Positions 1 through 6,784 of a stretch of 64,000 nucleotides of DNA are shown here, piece by piece. Source of the DNA: Haloarcula sp. CBA1129 (GTDB lineage: Archaea; Halobacteriota; Halobacteria; Halobacteriales; Haloarculaceae). Positions within the stretch are counted from its first letter, which is position 1. Every line of letters begins with the position of its first letter. Below the pieces are notes generated by a model. That model was not told where the DNA came from, did not search any database, and saw only the letters and a program-made list of their open reading frames with translations. The stretch is taken from positions 1,178,001 through 1,242,000 of the forward strand of contig NZ_RKSM01000001.1 of assembly GCF_008729015.1 (NCBI RefSeq), written 5' to 3'. Both the position numbers and the translations under genes were made by a program.

Positions 1-515
1 GCGAGATCATCCTGAAGCCAGTACCGGAGGACGATATCAGGAACACTTCCGTCCGGTGGGGCACCGATCTGGACCTTCCGACCATGCTCTTGTTCGAAGT
101 GCTCGAACGCGGCCGCCCCCTCCTGTTCGTAGAGATCGGCGAGTTCGGTCGTCCCCACGATCTTGAAACCATTTCTCGAGTTTGCTGCGAGGATACCGGC
201 GTCGGTGCCTTTGTCCACGAGGAGCATCGCAGGCGAGATTCCAAAGAGTGCAACGTCGACGTCCCCGTTCGCGAACGCCTTGACGACGCTGGGTCCGGAA
301 CTGAACCGATCTATTGTGACATCTGCTGGAACGTCCTCGTAGTAGCCCTCTTGTTCCATCACGTAATGTTGCATATTCGGATAAATTGGGACGTAGGCGA
401 TCGTGACGGAATCGAGCGGGTCACTTCCGCGACCGAGACAGCCAGCGATTCCCACCGCAGCAACGGTGGTTGTGCTCGCCTTCTGGAGCAGCTTTCGGCG
501 TGAGGTGTGAGTCAT
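1..515 (-). CDS. ABC transporter substrate-binding lipoprotein, N-terminal part (SsuA/NrtA/TauA-like)
   Basis: The gene starts at 515 and runs off the left edge, so only about 171 residues are visible. The N-terminus has a twin-arginine motif (SRRKLLQ, residues 5-11), a short hydrophobic stretch and a lipobox ending in IAGC (Cys26). A Tat-exported, lipid-anchored protein on the outer face of the membrane is therefore expected. The mature part begins with VTIAYVPIYPN, and then shows GDVDVALFGISPAML and IGAPPDGSVPDIVLRYW. This is the pattern of periplasmic-binding proteins of the nitrate/sulfonate/taurine/thiamine-precursor type. The ligand cannot be read from the sequence. Permease and ATPase genes, if linked, would lie left of the window. 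Confidence 0.82.
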   Translation of the reverse strand, partial: MTHTSRRKLLQKASTTTVAAVGIAGCLGRGSDPLDSVTIAYVPIYPNMQHYVMEQEGYYEDVPADVTIDRFSSGPSVVKAFANGDVDVALFGISPAMLLVDKGTDAGILAANSRNGFKIVGTTELADLYEQEGAAAFEHFEQEHGRKVQIGAPPDGSVPDIVLRYWLQDDL

Positions 516-1159
516 CTGTATTATTAACTGGCGAACTAATTCTAATAACACCTGTGATTTCTATGCTGTATGTTAATATGATATGGAGTTTATGAATGCA
601 GATGTTCCTAGAGTTAGCCTGAATGCAGCGAGGAGAGGAAACAGAATTTGGCAAACGGGCCGACGTCGTTCACAGGCAGGAAAGATTGCGAGTAAAATGA
701 ATGTAGGTCAAAATCTCATGACGGGTTTAGTCGGGTCGATGAGAACAGAAGTTACACACCGGTTCTATCCTCCGAGGTTGTGTCATCCGAACAGTGCCCA
801 GAGATATAGCGATAATTGGTTTATACAGTATTCAGCTTGAGTCCTCTATCGGTGGCAAGATGCTGGGTATCTCCCGGAAGACCCGTTCATTGATGACCTA
901 TAAGATAGTTCTCTGCTGATGACGTCTGCGATAATCCCTGTCATTCGTCGTCGCTACAGTAGCCTCGGCGATTCGATCAAGTTCACTGGGTGCGTTCCGC
1001 CGATAGTTTTCCTTACTCTCTCGCGACCTTTCTTGTCTCGGTACCAATTATTGGTTCTGAAAAGATAATAAACTGTATATAGCTAATCACCGGCGAAAAT
1101 CTATCTCATCGAAAATAACCCTATCAGACACCATAAGGCTGGATGTCCGCATCACGCAA
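516..1159. other. AT-rich intergenic stretch, no supported gene
   Basis: The base composition is visibly richer in A and T than in the flanking genes. Open frames here lack convincing start signals or domain-like sequence. One isolated match to the downstream 13-bp repeat (CTGTATTATTAAC) begins at 516, immediately beside the start codon of the lipoprotein gene, and a lone CTGTA lies at 1073. Otherwise no ordered structure was seen. Confidence 0.5.
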
Positions 1160-1211
1160 CTGTGACAAGTATCTGTAACAGATGTCTGTAACTGATAGCT
1201 GTAATATGTCA
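1160..1211 (+). repeat. 13-bp iteron block 1 (4 units)
   Basis: Four head-to-tail 13-mers begin at 1160, 1173, 1186 and 1199, each opening with CTGT(A/G). The best unit is CTGTAACAGATGT. The first five bases are the most conserved and the last eight are degenerate but often end TAT or TGT. Spacing is exactly 13 bp throughout, as expected of a protein-binding iteron array rather than a simple satellite. Confidence 0.85.
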
Positions 1212-1285
1212 AGTCACGATTCTTTAGTGCCATTCCACACAAAATTTAATAGTAAAGACCTCTAGTATATGTTTGAGATGGATAT

Positions 1286-1337
1286 CTGTGCCAGTTATCT
1301 GTATTAGGTGTCTGTAACAAATGTCTGTACAATATTT
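1286..1337 (+). repeat. 13-bp iteron block 2 (4 units)
   Basis: Units begin at 1286, 1299, 1312 and 1325 (CTGTGCCAGTTAT, CTGTATTAGGTGT, CTGTAACAAATGT, CTGTACAATATTT). The block runs into a tail (AATATTT, then TCTCCAGACA at 1353-1362) that recurs after block 3, so part of the locus is duplicated at a scale of about 150 bp. Confidence 0.85.
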
Positions 1338-1396
1338 CACACTCACAAATATTCTCCAGACAGCCATACGGGTGTTAGGTATGGGCGGTCAGCAAT

Positions 1397-1487
1397 CTGT
1401 TGCCAAAATCTGTATTATTTATCTGTAATAGATATCTGTAACGCTTATCCGTATTATGCGCCTGTAACAAGCACCTGTGTAATATTT
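1397..1487 (+). repeat. 13-bp iteron block 3 (7 units)
   Basis: This is the longest block. Units begin at 1397, 1410, 1423, 1436, 1449, 1462 and 1475 with no slip in register. Six begin CTGT and one begins CCGT. The tail AATATTT (1481) and TCTCCAGACA (1505-1514) copies the tail of block 2. Confidence 0.87.
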
Positions 1488-1548
1488 TTGCAGTTAGCAA
1501 ATCCTCTCCAGACATAATAACAGGTGATCTGAGAGGGCAGACCGCAAT

Positions 1549-1600
1549 CTGTACCCATTAGCTGTACTGGACTTCTGTAATGGATATCTGTAACAAAAGC
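1549..1600 (+). repeat. 13-bp iteron block 4 (4 units)
   Basis: Units begin at 1549, 1562, 1575 and 1588, ending with CTGTAACAAAAGC. The lead-in GCAATCTGT is shared with the start of block 3 about 151 bp earlier. The block lies 175 bp upstream of the ParA-type gene. Confidence 0.85.
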
Positions 1601-1623
1601 AGGGAACGGAATTCAATGGTGAA

Positions 1624-1650
1624 GTACCTCGGGGGCAAGCCCCGAGGCAC
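1624..1650. other. Strong hairpin, possibly a transposon-end remnant
   Basis: The arms CCTCGGGG (1627-1634) and CCCCGAGG (1640-1647) pair perfectly around the loop GCAAG, and the stem extends to GT/AC after one mismatch. It is followed by CACTCGCCTTG. From memory, similar hairpins are common at the ends of haloarchaeal IS200/IS605-derived elements and palindrome-associated MITEs. No transposase gene is present, so this may be a relic, or simply a hairpin in the control region. Confidence 0.5.
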
Positions 1651-1689
1651 TCGCCTTGCCTATCTGTAGATCAAGCTAGTGCTGATATG

Positions 1690-1736
1690 GCACACGTTAC
1701 AGATGTGTGTTACAGATACTCGTCTGTAATGTCTGA
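1690..1736. promoter_or_regulatory. Inverted and direct iterons in the ParA gene promoter
   Basis: Two inverted copies of the 13-mer lie at 1690-1702 and 1703-1715 (on the minus strand CTGTAACGTGTGC and CTGTAACACACAT). One direct copy lies at 1724-1736. The last copy ends seven bases before a TATA-like TTTATGCAT (1743-1751), which is about 27 bp from the ATG at 1775 as in leaderless haloarchaeal transcripts. A protein that binds the distal arrays should also bind here and could autoregulate the cassette. Confidence 0.7.
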
Positions 1737-1774
1737 CACAGATTTATGCATAATGCCATCTATACATTGACCGT

Positions 1775-2767
1775 ATGATAACGGCCGTAGTCTACTCAGA
1801 GTCAGGCGGGACGTATAAGACAACGATGACGGCCAACCTCGCTGTCGCGTTGGAACGAATGGGCGCACGCACACTAGTGATCGATCTTGACCCACAGGAA
1901 GGGAATCTAACGAGTCTGTTCGACGTTGGTGCAAATCGAAGCGACCCCGACGCAGACAATCTCGTCAAGCATATTCTCGATATGCCAGATGGTGAGTTCG
2001 ATGACCTGATCGAGACAACGGACGAGGGCGTCGACATCATCCCGAGTCACGATATGCTCGGGGACTTCACCTCCAACCTAGAGCAGAAAATCTCCTACGA
2101 GACGGGGATGAAAAACATGAACCGAGACGAGTACCCTCGGTTCGAACTCTTGTATGACCTGCTCTGGAACGAACACGAACTCAACCAACGGTACGATGCG
2201 ATTCTCGTTGACCCAAACGCACGCGCTGAGGATTTGCTCTATAATGCGATTTACGCGCTCCGGACGCTGATCGCCCCTGTCAAACCGGCTGGAAAGGGGA
2301 ATCTCAGCCTCGATGGTTTAGAAGAGCTTGTCGGGAACATGGAGACTCAGTTGGATATCGAAATCGGCCTCTCTTGTGTCGTTCCGTCCGGCGTCGGCCA
2401 GACCAACGCACACCAGCAGTACCAGCAACAGTTCGACGATACGGACGCATTTTCGACGCCTGTTACTATCGGCAATCGAGAGAGCCTCATGGACGCGATG
2501 TGGGAAGCACGAGGGTCCGCATTCAAGGTCGTTGAAGAGCGCTGGAAAACGTTCAAGCGTGATGATGAGATGGTCAGTGAACCAGGCCAGCGGCGTCTCC
2601 GTGATAGAGAAATAGAAACGCTTGAAAAGTTGTTCGAGTTGGCACATTTCGTCGCAACGGAAACGTTTGACGCTGACGTGGACTCGGTTCTGGAACTCGA
2701 AGTCCAAGATAACAGCAATAGACGCCTCGAGCTAACTGACGAGGAGCAAACGGAGGCAACCCCATGA
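1775..2767 (+). CDS. ParA/MinD-family partition-type ATPase, divergent Walker A
   Basis: A 330-residue P-loop ATPase. The N-terminus reads VVYSESGGTYKTTMTANLA. This is a deviant Walker A in which the usual signature lysine (KGGxxKT) is serine (ESGGTYKTT, residues 9-17). It is followed by TLVIDLDPQEGNLT, typical of ParA switch I. The Walker B region reads DAILVDPNARAEDLLYNAI in place of DxPP. The C-terminal third is acidic. Known ParA proteins move plasmids or chromosomes using a partner that binds a centromere. The iteron arrays upstream and the 4-bp ATGA overlap with the next gene fit that arrangement. No orc1/cdc6 or rep gene lies next to it. The role in segregation is inferred; the family assignment is firm. 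Confidence 0.88.
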   Translation: MITAVVYSESGGTYKTTMTANLAVALERMGARTLVIDLDPQEGNLTSLFDVGANRSDPDADNLVKHILDMPDGEFDDLIETTDEGVDIIPSHDMLGDFTSNLEQKISYETGMKNMNRDEYPRFELLYDLLWNEHELNQRYDAILVDPNARAEDLLYNAIYALRTLIAPVKPAGKGNLSLDGLEELVGNMETQLDIEIGLSCVVPSGVGQTNAHQQYQQQFDDTDAFSTPVTIGNRESLMDAMWEARGSAFKVVEERWKTFKRDDEMVSEPGQRRLRDREIETLEKLFELAHFVATETFDADVDSVLELEVQDNSNRRLELTDEEQTEATP

Positions 2768-3222
2768 ATAACTTCAAGTCCGGTTCCGGAAATCTGGATT
2801 TCGGTGCTGAGAGCGAGGAAGAAGACTCACAAGAATCTGAGGAGGTTGTGGATGAAAGTGAGTCTCGAACAGCTGAATCATCTTCAGAGCAAGTACAGTC
2901 CTCAGGTGCGACCAGCTCCCAGACCCTAGGAACCGCGGGTAGCCCTGACAGAGATACGAAACAAGAATCGAGCGACACGGCTGAGTACCCATACTTCGTC
3001 AGGCGGAACAACGTCGGCGATGAGCGAGACACCCGCTTAGAGATTCATGTTCGAGATACCGTAGCGGAGCAAGAAGGCCGCTTCCGGTCTGTGCTGGCCG
3101 ATGAATTGGATGTTAGTGAAGTCTCGAAGACTGACGCTCGGGAATTCGCGCTCCTTGCTGCATATGAGCACCCCGAGAAGGTGGCCGAATTGATGGAAGA
3201 CGAAGGATTCGGCGTTATCTGA
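2764..3222 (+). CDS. Small acidic partner of the ParA-type ATPase, unknown family
   Basis: A 152-residue protein whose start overlaps the ATPase stop (ATGA), so the two are probably translated together. Residues 1-75 are rich in Glu, Ser and Asp and look disordered. Residues 80-152 form a compact, mixed-charge segment (DTRLEIHVRDTVAEQ, then DVSEVSKTDAREFALLAAY) that is probably helical. I recognise no ParB, ParR or SegB motif. By position it is the candidate centromere-binding protein or adaptor. An acidic tail followed by a small folded domain would suit either. It could also be an unrelated plasmid-type hypothetical. Confidence 0.8.
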   Translation: MNNFKSGSGNLDFGAESEEEDSQESEEVVDESESRTAESSSEQVQSSGATSSQTLGTAGSPDRDTKQESSDTAEYPYFVRRNNVGDERDTRLEIHVRDTVAEQEGRFRSVLADELDVSEVSKTDAREFALLAAYEHPEKVAELMEDEGFGVI

Positions 3223-3302
3223 TTGAGACACGGCGGTCGGCTTGGCTAAACAACCCCCAGTTAGTATATTAGTGGACGATTCTATCTGAGTATCCTATTC
3301 TT

Positions 3303-3509
3303 TTAATACAGTTGCTGTTCGCGCTCTTCGCGTTCGTCTTCGCGTTGCTGTTCGGATTTCTCGGCGCGTCTGCCGCGCCGATACTCGACGAGACCGGGAA
3401 TGATCTTGTTCTTCAGGTCGAAGACGAACGACGCGATGCCGTACGCCCAAAAGAAAAACAGGAATAGCATCCCGCTCCAGTAAACCGTTGCCACCAAGTA
3501 CGTGCTCAT
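3303..3509 (-). CDS. Small membrane protein at the end of the sugar ABC operon
   Basis: A 68-residue protein with one strong membrane segment (about residues 5-28, YLVATVYWSGMLFLFFFWAY). A second weak hydrophobic stretch follows, then a highly charged tail (RRGRRAEKSEQQ, EDEREEREQQ). It starts 11 bp after the transporter ATPase gene, so it is very likely the last gene of that transcript. I do not know its function. An accessory subunit or stabiliser of the transporter is possible from position only. Confidence 0.72.
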   Translation of the reverse strand: MSTYLVATVYWSGMLFLFFFWAYGIASFVFDLKNKIIPGLVEYRRGRRAEKSEQQREDEREEREQQLY

Positions 3510-3520
3510 GTCGATTTTCC

Positions 3521-4717
3521 TTAGTCGTCGGATTCGGCTTCACTGCCCGCGACACTCCCACTAGTCCCGGCAGGGTCGAGTTTGTGAACGAGTGCGTCTC
3601 CCGTAGCCGTATCGAATAGATGGACGTTCCGCCGGTCGATGACGACCCCGATCTCGTCGTCTTCTTCGAGGTCCGAGTCGGGATCGATGCTCATCAGCAA
3701 CTGGTCGTTCGTCGCCAGCTCCTGAGACATCGACGTTTCGCCCTCGCCGAGCAGTAGGTAGGCGAATATCTCGTCGCCCATCGGTTCGAGAATATCGGTC
3801 GTCGCCGTAATCATTCCCGAGGGGTCGGGCACCTCCGACTTGAGTTCACCCGGGTAGATGTCCTCGGGGCGAATGCCGAGTGTCACGCTGTCACCCACTC
3901 CGACGCCCTCGATTGACGACGGATTGAACTCAAGATCGAAGTTCGGGGTTTCCAGCGCGTTCTCGGTGACGGTGCCTTCGACGAAGTTCATCGACGGCGA
4001 GCCGATGAACCCGGCGACAAAGAGGTTGTCCGGCTCGTTGTAGCAGGTCAGCGGCGGGTCGATCTGCTGGAGCTGGCCCGAGTCGAGGACGGCGATACGG
4101 TCAGACAGCGTCATCGCTTCTTCCTGATCGTGGGTCACGTAGATGATAGTCGTGTCCAGTTCCTTGTGGAGTCGCTGAAGCTCCGTCCGCATGTGGACCT
4201 TGAGCTTCGCGTCAAGGTTCGCCAGTGGCTCGTCCATCAGGAACACATCGGGCTCACGCACGATGGCGCGGGCGATAGCGACGCGTTGACGCTGTCCACC
4301 GGACATCTCTTCGGGCATCCGGTTGAGCATCCCCTCTAGCTGGACGATATCCGCGGCCCGCTCGACGCGGCGGTCTATCTCGTCCTGTGGGTAGTCCCGT
4401 AGCCGCAGCCCGAAGGAGATGTTGTCGTACACGTCCATGTGCGGGAACAGCGCGATGTTCTGGAACACCATCGCAATGCCGCGGTCTTTCGGCGGGAGGT
4501 TCGTCACCTCGCGGTCGCCGATGTAGATCTCGCCCTCCGTTGGAATGGTGAGGCCGGCGATGGTCTCCATCGTCGTCGACTTGCCACAGCCCGAGGGGCC
4601 GACGAAGCAGATGAACTCGCCGTGATCGATATCAAGGTTCATGTCGTCGACCGCGGTGACCACATCACCTTGGTCGTCGTAGCGTTTCGTCACGTGTTCG
4701 AGTCGTACTCTTGCCAT
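3521..4717 (-). CDS. Sugar ABC transporter ATP-binding protein (MalK/UgpC/MsmX type)
   Basis: A 398-residue ATPase that energises import of a sugar through the two permeases encoded just upstream. Walker A is GPSGCGKST (about residues 40-48), the signature is SGGQRQR, Walker B is VFLMDEPLANLDAKL and the switch histidine is in YVTHDQEEAM. After the ATPase domain comes a C-terminal TOBE/MalK-like regulatory domain (LGIRPEDIYP onwards), then an acidic tail. Full length and motifs are intact. The start lies 4 bp after the preceding permease stop, so the operon is tightly packed. The substrate is unknown. Confidence 0.95.
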   Translation of the reverse strand: MARVRLEHVTKRYDDQGDVVTAVDDMNLDIDHGEFICFVGPSGCGKSTTMETIAGLTIPTEGEIYIGDREVTNLPPKDRGIAMVFQNIALFPHMDVYDNISFGLRLRDYPQDEIDRRVERAADIVQLEGMLNRMPEEMSGGQRQRVAIARAIVREPDVFLMDEPLANLDAKLKVHMRTELQRLHKELDTTIIYVTHDQEEAMTLSDRIAVLDSGQLQQIDPPLTCYNEPDNLFVAGFIGSPSMNFVEGTVTENALETPNFDLEFNPSSIEGVGVGDSVTLGIRPEDIYPGELKSEVPDPSGMITATTDILEPMGDEIFAYLLLGEGETSMSQELATNDQLLMSIDPDSDLEEDDEIGVVIDRRNVHLFDTATGDALVHKLDPAGTSGSVAGSEAESDD

Positions 4718-4721
4718 TGTG

Positions 4722-5723
4722 TTACTCCTTGAGTGCGCCTGAGGTCAGTCCGCTGACGATGCGTTCCTGTGCGACGATCACGAGGATGACGACGGGGAGG
4801 ACCCCGACGATGCTCGCGGCCGCCATGAGGTTGAACTGCGTCGTGTACTGGGTCTGGTAGCTGAGAATGCCGCCGACGATGGGTGACCATTTGGCCGCCT
4901 CCGGCGAGGTCGCCATGATCGAACTGAAGAAGTACTCGTTGTAGACGGCGATAAACGTCAGCACGGCCGCGGTCGCCACGCCCGGCGCAGACAGCGGCAT
5001 GATGACCCGGAACAGCGCGCCCAGCCGTGTCGTTCCCTCGACCCGTGCGGCGTCCTCCAGTCCGTCCGGAATCTGGCCGTAGAACGTCGTCAGGATGAAG
5101 ATCGACAGCGGCATGAACAGCGCACTGAACGGCAGCACCATCGAGCCGGGCGTGTTCAGCATCCGCGGTGGGGTAAACAGCGGAATGGACGTAAACGGTA
5201 TCGTGATCGGGGCGTTGCCGGCAAAGGCCTGAAACAGCGGGATGACGAACGCGGCCGGCGGGAAGTAGCTGATCGCCAGAATCCCGAGCATCAGCAGTGC
5301 ACGGCCGGGGAACCGAAGTCGGCCGAACACGTAACCGGCGAGGCTGGCGACGAACAGGACGATGACCGTCGTCGTGACCGCCAGCGCGAAACTGTTCAGC
5401 ATGTACAGGTGGAACGGTACCTGTTCGAAGACCGTGACGAACGCGCCCGGATTGAAGCCCTTCGGAACCGGCAGCGGGAACGTTCCACTAACACCGAAGA
5501 GATTCACAGTCGGGAGAAAACTACCCGAAAGCAGGTTCCCTTCGGGGGTCACCGCCAGCACGATGAGCCAGTAGAAGGGGAACAGTGTCGTCACCAAGAA
5601 AAACACCATCGCCGCGTAGAACAGCGCCCGGTACACCTTGTCCGGGTTCTGGATGGCGCTCTGGGTCCAGCGCTGTAGCGGGCCGTCGCTCGACTGCTCC
5701 TGAGTATCGGTTGGCGTAGCCAT
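4722..5723 (-). CDS. Sugar ABC transporter permease (MalG type)
   Basis: A 333-residue inner-membrane permease with six expected helices after a cytoplasmic N-terminus. The EAA loop that docks the ATPase reads GLEDAARVEGTTRLGALFRVIMP-style and is conserved. Compared with plain MalG it carries a longer first extracellular loop (PEGNLLSGSFLPTVN region). It begins only one base from the stop of the upstream permease, consistent with translational coupling. It should form the translocation pore together with the MalF-type partner. Confidence 0.93.
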   Translation of the reverse strand: MATPTDTQEQSSDGPLQRWTQSAIQNPDKVYRALFYAAMVFFLVTTLFPFYWLIVLAVTPEGNLLSGSFLPTVNLFGVSGTFPLPVPKGFNPGAFVTVFEQVPFHLYMLNSFALAVTTTVIVLFVASLAGYVFGRLRFPGRALLMLGILAISYFPPAAFVIPLFQAFAGNAPITIPFTSIPLFTPPRMLNTPGSMVLPFSALFMPLSIFILTTFYGQIPDGLEDAARVEGTTRLGALFRVIMPLSAPGVATAAVLTFIAVYNEYFFSSIMATSPEAAKWSPIVGGILSYQTQYTTQFNLMAAASIVGVLPVVILVIVAQERIVSGLTSGALKE

Positions 5724-5724
5724 G

Positions 5725-6705
5725 TTAGATCGCGTCCTCCCCTTGCCAGACGATGAGTCCCATCACGACCGTCCCGATGATAGCGGCCGTCACAAACGCG
5801 ATAGCCGCAGACGTTCCCTCGCGGGTAGTGAACGTGGCGACGACCATGCACGACAGCGACGGCACGACGGTACAGCTCGACACCGTATCGATGATACCGT
5901 ACACCCGCATCGCCTGCACCGACCGAAACAGCACGGCAACGCCGATAGTCGGGAGGATGAGCGGGAACGTGATGAGCTTGAACTGTTGCCACTTCGTCGC
6001 GCCGGCGACCTTCGCCACGTCGTACAGGCCCCGGTCGATACTCTGGAGGCCGGCAAGGATGAGCAGGGCCATGAACGCCGATGTCTTCCAGATGTCGGCG
6101 ACGATGATAATGAACGTCGCACTCGCCGTGTCGTTCAGCGTGTTCGTCGGCGCGAGCAGTCCGAGGTCAGCCAGCGGTGGCGTCAGGAACCCGACGTTCG
6201 AGTTGAACATCAGGAAGAAGATCATCCCCTGAATGACGATGGGGACGGCCCACGGGATGATGATGGCCGCGCGAATCCACCGCCGACCGTAGAAGTCCTG
6301 ATCGAGGATGAGCGCCTGTCCGAGGCCGATGAGCGTCTCGAACAGCACGCTCACAACAGCGAAGATTATTGTGACGATCAGTGCGCTGTTCAGCAGTGCA
6401 CTTATCCCAAATCCTTCGGGAAGGAACGTTGTTCCGCCCGGAAGGTACCGGTTCTTTTCGCCGGTGAACAGCTCGACGTAGTTCCCAGCGCCGACGAAGC
6501 TAGTGCTCGAAAAGTCCGCCGAAAGCGCGAACAGCGACAGCTCGAAGGTCCGCAACAGCGGGTACAGTGCAACGATACCCAAAAGCACGAACACGGGAAC
6601 CAACAGCAGATACGCGTACTGCGTGTCGCTGAGGTTCTCCATCCAACGCATCACGCTGACGAGTGCCCCCGAGCGTCTGGATTCACGGCCGGTTTCTGTA
6701 CTCAT
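5725..6705 (-). CDS. Sugar ABC transporter permease (MalF type)
   Basis: A 326-residue permease of the MalF/UgpA class. It has an N-terminal helix (YAYLLLVPVFVLLGIVALYPLL), a long second loop, and an EAA motif (GLYDVAKVAGATKWQQFKL, ending in TFPLILPT). A clear Shine-Dalgarno sequence, GGAGGT, lies a few bases before the ATG at 6705. There is a TATA-like TTATTTAC near 6741-6748 on this strand. The permease half of the operon may therefore have its own promoter in addition to read-through from the lipoprotein gene, which lies 79 bp upstream. Confidence 0.93.
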   Translation of the reverse strand: MSTETGRESRRSGALVSVMRWMENLSDTQYAYLLLVPVFVLLGIVALYPLLRTFELSLFALSADFSSTSFVGAGNYVELFTGEKNRYLPGGTTFLPEGFGISALLNSALIVTIIFAVVSVLFETLIGLGQALILDQDFYGRRWIRAAIIIPWAVPIVIQGMIFFLMFNSNVGFLTPPLADLGLLAPTNTLNDTASATFIIIVADIWKTSAFMALLILAGLQSIDRGLYDVAKVAGATKWQQFKLITFPLILPTIGVAVLFRSVQAMRVYGIIDTVSSCTVVPSLSCMVVATFTTREGTSAAIAFVTAAIIGTVVMGLIVWQGEDAI

Positions 6706-6747
6706 TCAGTTACCTCCGTCCGTCGTTTGAATGTGTCATGGTAAATA

Positions 6748-6764
6748 ATCACAGGGGTAGTTTT
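6748..6764. promoter_or_regulatory. Weak copy of the sugar-region dyad before the permease operon
   Basis: On the minus strand it reads ACTAC-CCCT-GTGAT, a degenerate version of ACAAC-N4-GTGGT found at the lipoprotein, reductase and gfcR promoters, with the same 4-bp spacer. It abuts the TATA-like element of the MalF-type permease gene. Alone it would be unremarkable; it counts because of the shared layout. Confidence 0.45.
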
Positions 6765-6784
6765 TGTAATGCAGTCCTGTGGCG

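Noticed and set aside
583-840. 85-codon ORF in the AT-rich left region
   Set aside because: Composition and residue pattern are not protein-like for a haloarchaeon (Arg/Asn-rich, few acidic residues) and no promoter or ribosome site was seen.
1160-1600. CRISPR array interpretation of the repeats
   Set aside because: Repeats are 13 bp, directly abutting and degenerate; there are no unique spacers of constant length and no cas genes.
5722-6744. 340-codon plus-strand ORF
   Set aside because: Antisense shadow of the MalF-type permease gene; rich in Arg, His and Asp without any domain.
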